The notes under the pieces: model-generated | The model's input: only the letters and a program-made list of their open reading frames with translations | What the model was told of the DNA's origin: nothing | Databases searched by the model: none | Translations under genes and position numbers: made by a program | DNA from: Cladopsammia gracilis | Lineage: Eukaryota > Cnidaria > Anthozoa > Scleractinia > Dendrophylliidae | Direction of reading: 5' to 3' | Length of the DNA stretch: 64,000 nt | Assembly: GCA_022457155.1 (NCBI GenBank) | Contig: JAJGOT010000163.1 | Location: 1,457,501-1,521,500, forward strand | Part shown: positions 42,272-51,896 of the stretch, one piece after another | How positions within the stretch are numbered: position 1 is the first letter of the stretch | Layout of the letters: each line of letters opens with the position of its first letter

Positions 42272-43207
42272 ATGTTTGCCAAAACTATTACTCTACATTT
42301 GGACTTTCACAAAAGCTTACCGACGCCAAAGGTTTCATCACAAGACTGGTATTATTCAAAAAAGCTCCGAACAAACCTTCTGGGAATCTACTGTGCCAAC
42401 CAACAAGTGATTCACTGTTTCATGTACGACGAAAGTATAGCAGGTACGGGACCAAATGAAGTAATATCGATTTTGGACTACACAGTTGGAAAGCTACAGA
42501 ATGACCTTGGGAGGCATGATCAACTTATTGTGTGGTGTGACAATTCTCCGGCACAATTCAAGGAAAATTATTTATTTTTTTATTTGGATTACTTGGTGAG
42601 ACGAGGCGACTTTCTAAGAGCCGATCTGAAGTTTTTACTTGCAGGCCATTCGTATTCTATTTGTGACCGACGGTTTGGAAACATTCAAAAACTTTTCGAC
42701 ACCCAGGAAATTATCCAAATACCAGAACAATGGGCGACTGTATTGAACAATAGTGGGCTGTCAAACGTCACAGTTCACTGGGTCACTCTTGACATGATTA
42801 AAGACTATAAATCATTTTTGAAATTGCAATATGTTGCTAGAAATGAAGATTTGCAACATGAGAAGTTTGAAGTAAAAAACATTGCCTGGTTGAATTTTGG
42901 ATATGGTGAAAAGATGAACACTGAAGGCAATCTCGAACTCGTACACCACCCCGATGAAGTCTTCATCCGATTTTGCATAGATCCCAATGAACTTCCCAAG
43001 ATCGTTTCGCATCTAAAGAAAAAGCGAGCAACCAAACTGCGTCCAGAATTGCTCCCTACATTACGGCACGAAAAAAGGCCAGTTCGACAAGATGTAAAAA
43101 GACATTGCGTGAAATTAACACGAAAATACTTAAATGAAAACTCTGAGAGATTTTATGAAGCACTGCCATGTATTGACAAAGATACCGAGAGCGACAATGA
43201 CAAGTGA
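42272..43207 (+). CDS. C-terminal half of a transposase-like protein
   Basis: An intact 311-residue frame with ATG at 42272. It contains IHCFMYDESIAGTGPNEVIS, then LIVWCDNSPAQFKENYLFFY, then FLLAGHSYSICDRRFGNIQK. The D of YDES, the D of WCDN and the D/R block after GHS are spaced like the acidic residues of an RNase H-fold transposase, and the family resembles the DUF7869 type. The tail is charged. Its N-half is at 39472-40500 on the other strand. The frame is not interrupted, but the true start may be upstream of this methionine, because homologues continue at this point from the N-half. Confidence 0.6.
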   Translation: MFAKTITLHLDFHKSLPTPKVSSQDWYYSKKLRTNLLGIYCANQQVIHCFMYDESIAGTGPNEVISILDYTVGKLQNDLGRHDQLIVWCDNSPAQFKENYLFFYLDYLVRRGDFLRADLKFLLAGHSYSICDRRFGNIQKLFDTQEIIQIPEQWATVLNNSGLSNVTVHWVTLDMIKDYKSFLKLQYVARNEDLQHEKFEVKNIAWLNFGYGEKMNTEGNLELVHHPDEVFIRFCIDPNELPKIVSHLKKKRATKLRPELLPTLRHEKRPVRQDVKRHCVKLTRKYLNENSERFYEALPCIDKDTESDNDK

Positions 43208-43856
43208 AGAGATCAACAAAGCAAATTCAGCTTATAAGTTTGTTTCACAGTAGTCAGTGACATAACTTCAGACAGATCTGTCTGGTATTAGGGAAAGGTA
43301 CCAGTTACAAAGTAAACATTGAAGGATCACGCCACTCCAAGTTCACTCTCCCAGCAACATTCCCAACACAAGGTACACAATAAATAGGTCAAACCGAACA
43401 TTAAAACGTTACCAACTCAAGTCTAAATCATATTCAACAGGCCGGGTTATGTACTTTTTCAGGTCACTGCTTGAAATTGTATTATAAACTCCAATGGGTT
43501 GACTTTTGCGACCTATTGTCAACCCATGGTCAAACCAAACACAGTCAAAATACACAGCACGATCCGCTTATTATTTGGAAATGACTTTCATTATTCGGGA
43601 ACGGATTGCATTATTGAAATCAAAATATTATTCAGGTTTTAAATTGATAATTGGAATCTTCAAAGGGTAGGCTCAATCGAAATAACGAATGCTGTAAATT
43701 AACTGACATCGGTCAAAAGTTCACAGGCGGAACGCGCTGAGTATTTTGACTGTAAAACATTATCAACTCAAGTCTAAATCATATTCAACAGGTTTATGTA
43801 CTTTTCTATGTCACTGCTTGAAATTCTGTTAAAACTCCAACAGGTTGACTTTGTGA

Positions 43857-43959
43857 TAGACTACGAGCAGTCTCTCTTTCCCAGCTTAGTCCGTCGAGCG
43901 AGAAACGAAAAAACACTAGCGAACGGATAAGCTGGGAAAGAGAGACTGCTCGTGGTCTA
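43857..43959. mobile_element. 103-bp palindromic MITE, 9-bp duplication
   Basis: Ends TAGACTACGAGCAGTCTCTC and the inverted GAGAGACTGCTCGTGGTCTA. The target ACTTTGTGA is duplicated at 43848-43856 and 43960-43968. The arms cover most of its length. Confidence 0.85.
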
Positions 43960-43993
43960 ACTTTGTGACCTACAGTCAACCTATGGTCAATCC

Positions 43994-44441
43994 CTGGGGG
44001 GGGGGGGGGGGGTACTCCCATATTTCAGCTATATAGGTATGTACCGCTGTGAAGGGTATGGTTTTCAGGCAGTTTAGTCTGAGATAGGGTATAATAATCA
44101 TAGTTTTTTGGTCTAGAATAGGGTATCATTTTCTGTGAACTTGATCAGTTGTGTGAACAATTTAGTCTAGACAAGGTTTTACTGGCAAATGGCATTTAAA
44201 AATCGGTACGGCGGACAGTACGGCATTTTTACTGACCTCTGTTAACTAACAACTGTGATAGTGAGCGAGTTTCTGGACAATAGCGAGTCTGGAATAGGTC
44301 TAGGATAGGGTAGGGTTTTTCGGTGTTTAGTCTAGAATAGGGTTGCAAAATGCAGCTAAAATGGTCTAGTGTAGGTTAACGGTCTCAGAGTCCCAGCGGC
44401 ACACCCCACCCAAAAATTTGCAGAGTACCCGCCCTCCCGGG
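43994..44441. mobile_element. G-run TIR element, copy 1, 9-bp duplication
   Basis: Starts CTGGGGGGG... with GGTACTCCC and ends with the inverted form (GAGTACCCGCCCTCCCGGG). The target GGTCAATCC is duplicated at 43985-43993 and 44442-44450. The inside is rich in TCTAGAATAGGGTA and related words. It shares its end design with 53331-53804. Confidence 0.8.
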
Positions 44442-44928
44442 GGTCAATCCAAATATTTAAACATTACCAACTCAAGTCTAAATCATATTCAACAGGTTTA
44501 TGTACTTTTAGAGGTCACTGCTTCAATTGTGTAAAACTGCAGCAGGTGACTTTTGCGATGTGTGACCTATAGTAAAAAAATACAGTCAGTAGTTAATTTT
44601 GTATTTAACAACCAAACTTCCCTGGAGATCAAAGTACATACCCCTGACACCGACACAAGTGTTCGCAAATTGCATATATTAATTCAAATATGACATTTAC
44701 GTAGCATAAGAGCTGGCTGTGCCAGCATTCCAGAGTACAAATTGGTTATTCATGTAGTTGCAACAGCACTGTTCTTTTTATAGGATGTGACCCTGGTCGA
44801 TAAGTTATCTTCAGTATTCATTCACAGTTCACAACCCGAGTACAATTTGAGAACAATTTGCCCTCCTAATACAGTATTTTAGCAAGTGACATAGCAAAAA
44901 TGACAGGTACCTTTTCCAAAATTCAGAC

Positions 44929-44930
<2 letters not shown>

Positions 44931-44963
<33 letters not shown>
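44931..44963. repeat. (AT)n microsatellite
   Basis: About 15 TA repeats next to the left outer arm. Similar tracts lie at 45719-45740 and 48590-48652 (about 30 repeats), all at element borders. Confidence 0.9.
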
Positions 44964-44966
<3 letters not shown>

Positions 44967-44997
44967 TAACACAAGAGAAAACACTTTTTTCTTAAAA

Positions 44998-45039
44998 CAC
45001 CTATATTTCGGCAGCGTACAGCTGCCTTCATCAGGGTGA
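44998..45039 (-). ncRNA. hammerhead ribozyme motif, short PLE, left
   Basis: On the minus strand: stem I CACC, then CTGATGA (45028-45034), stem II GGCAGC/GCTGCC with loop TGTAC, GAAA (45006-45009), and TATA then GGTG closing stem I. Cleavage would be after UA. This is the minimal type I form described for eukaryotic PLEs. Confidence 0.7.
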
Positions 45040-45312
45040 ATGGCTGACAAGGCGTTACACGTGATAAAAACCGTTACAACCGTTATATGTGCGCGCTAAA
45101 ATCAAAAAAAAAAAAAAATTTAAATGCACGCGCTACAACAGCTAAATACAAATGCTGGTAAAACTGCTATTTTTGCGCGCGAAGTCCCCGATTTTGGCTA
45201 TATAAAAAAAATCGCTCTCATTTAGACCGTGGGGTCTGAATGCTGCCTTCATCAGGGTGAATGGCTGACAAGGCGTTACACGTGATAAAAACCGTTACAG
45301 AGAGGCTAGACG

Positions 45313-45525
45313 ATGAGATCTTATACAGGCCTTTTTTTAGTGCGGGTCATGCATGGGGGTCTGGAGGATATGTCAGTTCAGTTAATAGACAGAGTGGACA
45401 GAACGGAAAATCTGACGGATAAGGAGGGTCAATGGGCTTACAAACTGAAGACACTCAGACCCCACGGTCTAAATGAGAGCGATTTTTTTTATAGCCAAAA
45501 TCGGGGACTTCGCGCGCAAAAATAG
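45313..45525 (+). pseudogene. PLE C-terminal tail in the short unit
   Basis: A frame ending at 45525 encodes MHGGLEDMSVQLIDRV and EGQWAYKLKTLRPHGLNESD, FFYSQNR. These are the last residues of PLE GIY-YIG proteins. The rest of the endonuclease and the RT are absent, so this is a remnant between the inverted ends of the short unit. Confidence 0.65.
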
Positions 45526-45641
45526 CAGTTTTACCAGCATTTGTATTTAGCTGTTGTAGCGCGCGCATTTTAAAATTTTTTTGATTAGTGCGCACATATA
45601 ACGGTTGTAACGGTTTTTATCACGTGTAACGCCTTGTCAGC

Positions 45642-45686
45642 CATTCACCCTGATGAAGGCAGCTGTACGCTGCCAAAATATAGGTG
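45642..45686 (+). ncRNA. hammerhead motif, short PLE, right, core mutated
   Basis: The plus-strand partner of 44998-45039 with CTGATGA at 45650-45656. The conserved GAAA reads AAAA here (45675), so an essential core G is lost and cleavage is unlikely. Confidence 0.65.
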
Positions 45687-45738
45687 TTTTAAGAAAAAAG
45701 TGTTTTCTCTTGTGTTAGAATATATATATATATATATA

Positions 45739-46143
45739 TAGAATGCGTTGTAATTATCAAGCTTCCAACTCCATGTCTTGACTTGATTTTGCTTTATTGA
45801 CCCTACGTTTCGGCCATCACGGCCTTCTTCAGGGGAGTTACAAGTGTGTTAAGGCTTGCGTAAACCGTTGGCTATTCAAAACTATAACGTGACCTGTATG
45901 GCGTCTATGATTGGTAGATAAACTAACAAAGTTATGCGCGCGCTAGAAAGTGCGAGCACTAATGTGGGTTAAATAGCGTGCACTGAAACGCGCGCGTCTT
46001 AATGTGGCGTAGTAGGAGAAAAATATAATAGTGTAAAATATAGATAGATTACCAATCATAGTAACTATGAAATGTATACCTAATATAAAAAGTATAAGTG
46101 TATCATAATGCGGCACCTAAATGCAGTATGGCTCCGAGAGAAG
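45739..46143 (-). repeat. left 405-bp inverted terminal repeat of the long PLE
   Basis: The reverse complement of 48092-48496 over its full length, from TAGAATGCGTTGTAATTATC to CTCCGAGAGAAG. Near identity of both arms suggests recent formation. Confidence 0.9.
45798..45838 (-). ncRNA. hammerhead ribozyme motif, long PLE, left
   Basis: On the minus strand: CCC, then CTGAAGA (45826-45832), stem II GGCC/GGCC with loop GTGAT, GAAA (45808-45811), CGTA, GGG. Cleavage would fall after GUA. Stem I is only about 3 bp, so activity may need a dimer or co-folding. Confidence 0.6.
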
Positions 46144-46255
46144 GAAAGGATAATGAGTGAGTTCAGTCAAAAATAATAAGCTTGTGTAGACAGCAAATAA
46201 ATTCAATGAAATGAAGGTGTAAATGAAATAAAATGAAATGAAATGAAACCAGAAA

Positions 46256-48064
46256 CTAGATCAAGTTATTGATTACTGGTTTCAGTCTGTTAATCCAGTA
46301 ACTTTCTCTCGTTCTTCTTGTGTCTAGATTCTTGTTTCGTACTTTTTCGATGACTGATAACTTCATGTGCTGGCGTCCACATTTTTTGAAATGTCTTACT
46401 GTAGGGATGTTCTTATTCCCGATGGTGATGTCTGATCTGTGTTGGTTTGCTCTCATGTGTATGCTGTTTTTTGTCTCTCCAATGTACTGATCTTTACATT
46501 TGGCACAAGTGATCAGGTAGATAACATTCTCAGTTTGGCAGTTACTGTGTTGTTTCAAGATAACTGTTTCACGGGTGGTTGTACTTGTTACTGAACTGGA
46601 GAACGAGCCATATGATAGGCAACAGGCACAACGTGGATCAGACATGCACGGCCAAAATCCCGGCTTGGTATTAGGCGTAGGTCTGTGCTGTTTGTGCATG
46701 TGTGTAACGTGTATTTTGAGGCCTTTGTTGCAGTTGAATGAGCGGCTACAGATGATACATTTAGTTGCATCGCTGTCCGGTGTATATACAGAGGTGGGTG
46801 TATGGGTGTTTGGATTGTCCGGTTGTAGGCGCCTACTGGTGAGTAGCTGTGACAAGTTACGACCTTTTCTGTAAGCGACGAGTGGTGGTTTAGAAAAGAT
46901 ATCTTTACATCTTGGTGAGGTGCAGAGCAGTTGATGGTGGTCTTTGATAACTTTCTTAATGTTAGGAAGTGCAGGGTTGTATGTTACTACAAATGGAACT
47001 CTATCATTATCGGTGCTGTTATAATCAGTTTTTAGCACTTCTTGTCGTGATCTTTGCCTTGCTCGATTAATAGACTCTTTAATTAATTTACTCTTGTATC
47101 CGCGCTCTAATAGGATTCGATGCAGATCTTTGGCTCTGTTCTCAAAAAAGCTGTTTTTAGAGCAGATCCGTCGAAGCCGGAGGGCTAGACTAAATGGTAT
47201 CGCAGTTTTTGTGTGGCGTGGGTGACAGCTAGTCCAGTTGAGGTACTGATGCGTGTCGGTAGGTTTGGTATAGAGGTCAGTAGTAATCAAGCCGTCTTCA
47301 AGAATAACTTGTACATCAAGGAATGGCACTGTAGTGGGTGAGATTGTCTGTTCGAATTTGATGTGTGGGTCAAAGGAGTTGCATAGTTCAAAGAATTGAT
47401 TTAGTTTGTCCTTGCCATGTGTCCACAAAAAGAAGATATCGTCGATGTATCTGAGAAATATTAATGGTTTGAAGGACGTTTGCTCCAGACATGTAGCTTC
47501 TAAATGCCCCATGAATAAGTTGGCGTAAGTGGGTGCCATCTTCGTACCCATTGCAGTTCCTGTTTTTTGGATATAATGATTCCCTTGGAAATTCAAGTTG
47601 TTACAAGTTAAGACAAGCTTGATGAAGGATAGGACAGTTTCAATTTTATTTTCAGAGAAATTGTTGAGACGCATGAAATGTTTGCAGGCTCTCATGCCAC
47701 CCTCATGGGGGATATTTGTGTATAGAGATTTGACGTCCCATGTGACTAGCAGGGTTCCAGTTGGTAAAGTCTGCTTCTCATTTAGGTCATTTAGTTTCCT
47801 TAGGAAATCGTTGTCGTCTTTGACGTAAGATGGTAACCTCTCTACAAGGGGCCGGAGTTGATAGTCTACCCACTCGGAGATATTAGTCGTCGCAGAGTTA
47901 ATTGTATTACAGATTGGTCTAGCGGGTGGTGGGCGTTGTGGTTTATGGATTTTCGGGACAAAGTAGATGTTTCCTGGCTTAGCGTTTTCAACAACCAAGT
48001 ATTTAGCTGTATCCTCGTCAATGGTGTTCATATGAAGTGCATGCGTTAGCTGTATCCTCGTCAA
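46256..48064 (-). CDS. PLE reverse transcriptase with C2H2 and GIY-YIG domains
   Basis: An open frame of 602 residues. RT motifs run YFVPKIHKPQRPPPARPIC, VTWDVKSLYTNIP (about residue 110), TGTAMGTKMAPTYANLFMG, and the active site FLRYIDDIFFLW (about 205), then FLDVQVILEDGL. A C2H2-like finger (CIICSRSFNCNKGLKIH) and a cysteine cluster follow, then GIY-YIG (NVIYLITCAKCKDQYIGETK, about 500-530). Compared with full-length PLEs the N-terminal region with the ADKGS block is missing, so the copy is 5'-truncated. Its sequence abuts the right inverted repeat. The remaining domains look intact, so its RT could be active if expressed. Confidence 0.9.
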   Translation of the reverse strand: MTRIQLTHALHMNTIDEDTAKYLVVENAKPGNIYFVPKIHKPQRPPPARPICNTINSATTNISEWVDYQLRPLVERLPSYVKDDNDFLRKLNDLNEKQTLPTGTLLVTWDVKSLYTNIPHEGGMRACKHFMRLNNFSENKIETVLSFIKLVLTCNNLNFQGNHYIQKTGTAMGTKMAPTYANLFMGHLEATCLEQTSFKPLIFLRYIDDIFFLWTHGKDKLNQFFELCNSFDPHIKFEQTISPTTVPFLDVQVILEDGLITTDLYTKPTDTHQYLNWTSCHPRHTKTAIPFSLALRLRRICSKNSFFENRAKDLHRILLERGYKSKLIKESINRARQRSRQEVLKTDYNSTDNDRVPFVVTYNPALPNIKKVIKDHHQLLCTSPRCKDIFSKPPLVAYRKGRNLSQLLTSRRLQPDNPNTHTPTSVYTPDSDATKCIICSRSFNCNKGLKIHVTHMHKQHRPTPNTKPGFWPCMSDPRCACCLSYGSFSSSVTSTTTRETVILKQHSNCQTENVIYLITCAKCKDQYIGETKNSIHMRANQHRSDITIGNKNIPTVRHFKKCGRQHMKLSVIEKVRNKNLDTRRTRESYWINRLKPVINNLI

Positions 48065-48091
48065 TGGTGTTCATATGAAGTGCATGCGTTA

Positions 48092-48496
48092 CTTCTCTCG
48101 GAGCCATACTGCATTTAGGTGCCGCATTATGATACACTTATACTTTTTATATTAGGTATACATTTCATAGTTACTATGATTGGTAATCTATCTATATTTT
48201 ACACTATTATATTTTTCTCCTACTACGCCACATTAAGACGCGCGCGTTTCAGTGCACGCTATTTAACCCACATTAGTGCTCGCACTTTCTAGCGCGCGCA
48301 TAACTTTGTTAGTTTATCTACCAATCATAGACGCCATACAGGTCACGTTATAGTTTTGAATAGCCAACGGTTTACGCAAGCCTTAACACACTTGTAACTC
48401 CCCTGAAGAAGGCCGTGATGGCCGAAACGTAGGGTCAATAAAGCAAAATCAAGTCAAGACATGGAGTTGGAAGCTTGATAATTACAACGCATTCTA
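48092..48496 (+). repeat. right 405-bp inverted terminal repeat of the long PLE
   Basis: The reverse complement of 45739-46143. A 57-bp direct duplication lies just inside (48028-48090, TGTATCCTCGTCAATGGTGT twice), spanning the start of the PLE frame. Confidence 0.9.
48396..48438 (+). ncRNA. hammerhead ribozyme motif, long PLE, right
   Basis: Plus-strand counterpart of 45798-45838: CCC, CTGAAGA (48403-48409), stem II GGCC/GGCC, GAAA (48424-48427), CGTA, GGG. Same core and same short stem I. Confidence 0.6.
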
Positions 48497-48589
48497 CATT
48501 AACCTTTTCAAGCTACAAGATCGCACTTTACTAGAGTGATCCTCTGTCTTCGACAAGGCATACAGCATTGTTTGAGAGACCTGTCACAA

Positions 48590-48655
<66 letters not shown>

Positions 48656-48695
48656 GTCTGAATTTTGGAAAAGGTACCTGTCATTTTCGGGGAAA

Positions 48696-49676
48696 GTGGT
48701 CAATTACCTAGATGTCACACTAAATCTCCCAACCGGGAAATATTACCCATTCAGAAAACCTGACAACAATCCATTGTATATCAACACCAAGTCGAACCAC
48801 CCTCCCTCCATCATTAGGCAAATTCCAGCCTCAATAAGCACATGGATATCAAATTTAGCTTGCGACTCAAACGAGTTCAACAAATCCTCACAATTATACA
48901 ATGATGCTCTAAAGTCCAGCGGGTACAACGAAAACATCCAGTATGTGAGAAATCAAAGACAGGGAGTCAAAAAGAGCAAAAACAGATCAAGGAACATAAT
49001 CTGGTTTAATCCACCCTACAGCCAAAATGTTCAAACAAATGTTGCAAAATCATTCCTCCATTTAATTGACAAACACTTTCCAAAATCGCATAAACTCCAC
49101 AAGATATTCAACAGAAACAACCTTAAAGTCAGCTACAGCTGCACAACCAACATGACAAACATAATCAAAAACCACAATCAAAAAATCCTGAATGAATGTG
49201 ATGATGTTGAAAACAGAAGAAAGTGCAATTGTAGAAATAAGGATCTCTGCCCTCTTGTTGGTGAATGTCTCACGAGCAACGTTATCTACGAAGCTACAGT
49301 CACGACAACTTCCGGTGACACGAAAACTTACATTGGAATGACAGAGAACGATTTCAAAACAAGATACAATAACCACAAACTCTCTTTCAAAGACCGAAAA
49401 CATTCGCATGACACTGTACTTTCAAAACACATCTGGGACTTACGGGACAGCAACACCGGCTACGAAATCAAATGGCGTATCATCAAGAAAGCAAACGCTT
49501 ACAAAGGAAACCCTTCCCGCTGCAATTTATGTCTGTCTGAAAAACTTTGCATCTTGACTGCCCGCGATGTTTCCCTTCTAAACAAGAAATCTGAACTCGT
49601 TACAAAATGTCGCCACGAAAACAAGTTCTTGGCAACCAATCAGAAGAAGCGCCGCTCCAACCGTTCTGGAATTTGA
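48696..49676 (+). CDS. PLE-superfamily C-terminal region with GIY-YIG
   Basis: A 326-residue open frame. It begins in VVNYLDVTLNLPTGKYYPFR, the last part of an RT domain, and the upstream frame stays open into the inverted arm. A long linker follows, then a cysteine cluster (CNCRNKDLCPLVGECL) and GIY-YIG (VIYEATVTTTSG, KTYIGMTENDFKTRYNNHKL). The tail is basic with RRSNRSG. This belongs to a different PLE lineage from 46256-48064. It lacks all RT catalytic motifs; its 5' part was replaced by the nested insertion at 44896-48687. The true start is unknown. Confidence 0.75.
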   Translation: MVNYLDVTLNLPTGKYYPFRKPDNNPLYINTKSNHPPSIIRQIPASISTWISNLACDSNEFNKSSQLYNDALKSSGYNENIQYVRNQRQGVKKSKNRSRNIIWFNPPYSQNVQTNVAKSFLHLIDKHFPKSHKLHKIFNRNNLKVSYSCTTNMTNIIKNHNQKILNECDDVENRRKCNCRNKDLCPLVGECLTSNVIYEATVTTTSGDTKTYIGMTENDFKTRYNNHKLSFKDRKHSHDTVLSKHIWDLRDSNTGYEIKWRIIKKANAYKGNPSRCNLCLSEKLCILTARDVSLLNKKSELVTKCRHENKFLATNQKKRRSNRSGI

Positions 49677-50309
49677 AAATTTAGAACTTAAACTGACATC
49701 TGCTCGAGCGGAAGTTTTTAGTCTGATGATCGCTTAGTGCGTGAAACTTGAGTTACAACTTTCCGTCCTTATATTTGTATATATATTCTTTTCCCCATAA
49801 CTGGATCTTTTTAAGATCGCCGGGCTTCAAAATTTTGCCAAGTCGTTTCGTTTGGTATTCTTTGCTCTCAAAGCCAGAAAAACAAACTACTTACGCAGAT
49901 GAAAACGATCTAAATTTTTTTCGCTATAAAATTGTCTGATTAGGTATCCCGTCAACATGTTAGATGTTTTAATCAAAGGGCTCTTAAAGCCATCTCGTTA
50001 ATGCGATAGAACGTCAGGGTTAATTATAAAAAAAAAATTGATTGTGAATATGGAAACATGCTATTTGTTTTATGTAGTTTGGTATGAACTGTTTTAGCTT
50101 GTTGTAGGCTGTCAGATAGTGGGGGCGAGCGAAGAAAAAACAGGGGGGGGGGGGGGGGAAGAGGCGAAGGAGAGCCTGTAAGAGTTTCTTTTATTTAATA
50201 ATGGACCGCTTCTGGTATACGAGCTGCTGGTATACCTTCTGATTGGTCAATTTTGACAGATAGTGTGAACACTAGCAAAACGCGTAATCTGAATCAGTCA
50301 TGTCAATCA

Positions 50310-50520
50310 GCATTATGGTGAACACGGTTCACGCGCTTGATTTCGCGGAATCCGAGTTATGTGCTATTTTGAAAGAATGTCTCCTAGATTTTCCAGAAGT
50401 AAGGTCGCTGATGAAGGAGTAAGAAAGGTGTCTTGTAAACCTGGCTCGTGGAAAAGATGAGTGGTTCTGCCGACCCGTTTTGGAAAGAGTTTAATATTTC
50501 AGCTCTTTCCGCGACTGACT
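50310..50520 (+). pseudogene. RecQ-like helicase N-terminal fragment
   Basis: Plus-strand translation gives ELCAILKECLLDFPEVRSLM, then a stop, then ERCLVNLARGKD. After a small indel the P-loop region is recognisable only as scrambled residues (compare the 'P-T-G-F-G-K-S' block of RecQ-type helicases in corals). It stops at a junction near 50520. Broken and partial; the call rests on the preserved 'Q-E-R-C-L-V-x-L-A-R-G-K-D' block. Confidence 0.45.
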
Positions 50521-50690
50521 GGAGATTCAAATATTTCAAACCGGATGCAATGATGCCATACTTCTGACAATGGAGATATTGCCTAGCTCCGAGAAACACT
50601 TCAACTTAAACGCAGAATAAACTCTGAGGAGCTAAAAAGACATTGCAAGATGCCACTATTCCAATATAGCCCGTGACTATCGCATAAGAC
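50521..50690 (+). pseudogene. fragment paralogous to 63238-63456
   Basis: The frame LEIQIFQTGCNDAI, TMEILPSSEKH continues to SEEL and KCKMPLFQYSP-like words. It matches the minus-strand frame at 63238-63456 almost word for word and is joined here directly to the helicase fragment. I do not recognise the source gene. Confidence 0.6.
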
Positions 50691-51309
50691 TTGGATGTTA
50701 GACTCTTTTAGCGGTGATGAAGAAACATTATCTCGCAAGTTATGCTAACCGCAAAGGTGCTAACCGCGGACTTGCGCTCACATTAAATCAAGGAATAAGA
50801 AATGAATAGCGTTCCGCCCAGATTCTAAATGTCACGCCGTGTCACGCTACTATACTTCCACGATGCTCGCCTATAAACTCAAATAGCTCCATCCACGTTA
50901 AACATTTAGCATTTCATGGTATTATTACATAATATACTACTAAAGACAAACATTATCTAAGCTAATTACTGTTTGTAATTTGCCATAGCTGAACATAATT
51001 GACGATTCTCAGCGTGACGACGAAACAAAGAATATATGTCACTGAATCTTTTTATGTCACCAAAAAGCGAGAACCGTTGAAATGTAGTTTATTTACCGTC
51101 CAAAAATTAACTTTGGGATTCCTAACATGATTATCCTTATTATTTCTCTCTAAGGAGAGTTAACATGCAGTCATATGCGAAAGTAATCGTGAGAAATCAA
51201 CAATAATCACCGAGCACCGTGCATGAGAATCGTGAGAAGGACACAAACACACCAGCCCTCCCCCCAAAGACATGTTTTGCCGTGTACAAAAATATTCGTT
51301 TATTTTGCT

Positions 51310-51487
51310 TTAATACTTTGTACGTCCACCTTTTCTTGTTATAATAGCATCGATTCTTTTAGGAAAACTATCGATTAAAGAGTTTATATACGATATATCA
51401 GTCTCTTTGAGCGTATTCAGCACTCGCTCTTTAAAATCCGAAAATGTTTCTTTTGTTATGTTTCTGGAAATGGCATCATTATCTAGC
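51310..51487 (-). pseudogene. Tc1/mariner transposase C-terminal fragment, unit 1
   Basis: The minus-strand frame FKERVLNTLKETDISYINSL, IDSFPKRIDAIITRKGGRTK, Y, stop matches the end of Tc1-type transposases (I-x-S-M-P-x-R-I-x-A-V-I-x-x-x-G-G-x-T-K-Y). Identical fragments lie at 52699-52876, 55547-55724 and 56934-57111. The catalytic core is not present. Confidence 0.75.
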
Positions 51488-51896
51488 TAGATTGTACTAT
51501 TTTTGACGTATTTACCTACACTATCATACACTTTCGCACTCGACGATTATTGCATGTTTTAGTTTAGACCTTTAACATAGTGTCGGAAATACCGTGTTCG
51601 CTACTTAAAAGCTTGTGTTAAGAAAAATACTTCGGACATGTCTGAGAGAGAATTCGCAAAGCGTTGTTTATAAGAAGACGTTACAAACATATATGTATTG
51701 ATAGGCTATGTTGACAGTATTGACAAAATTTTTTTTTAGCTATATCCCTATAGACATGAAATATTCGGCATTTTATGTGAAATGACGTCATTTTCTAACA
51801 TTAACCCCAGGTAATATACCGAAGTGTACAATAATCGTTTTTATTCGGTAATAATTTTGAAATTATTTTTTTAAAGCAACACAGACATATAATTAA

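Larger units (their letters stand above)
43397..44580. repeat. three copies of a 150-250-bp repeat
   Basis: Units at 43397-43540, 43752-44000 and 44459-44580 share ACTCAAGTCTAAATCATATT, CAACAGG and GTCACTGCTT. The middle unit is interrupted by two small TIR elements. Confidence 0.7.
44896..48687. mobile_element. nested Penelope-like elements with inverted ends
   Basis: Outer inverted arms AAAATGACAGGTACCTTTTC and the reverse complement at 48652-48687 enclose two PLE units separated by (TA)n tracts. One is a short unit (about 44963-45740) with its own inverted ends and a PLE C-terminus. The other is a unit of about 2.8 kb (45739-48496) with 405-bp inverted ends and a long PLE frame. Confidence 0.7.

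Noticed and set aside
44829..45050. 73-codon frame with an isoleucine-tyrosine run
   Set aside because: Produced by the (TA)n tract within the PLE nest.
50137..50158. third poly-G TIR element
   Set aside because: A G-run occurs, but no GGTACYC follows and no inverted partner or duplication lies nearby.
51301..51500. intact Tc1 transposon in each tandem unit
   Set aside because: Only the transposase C-terminal tail is present; the catalytic DDE core and a matched pair of TIRs were not found.
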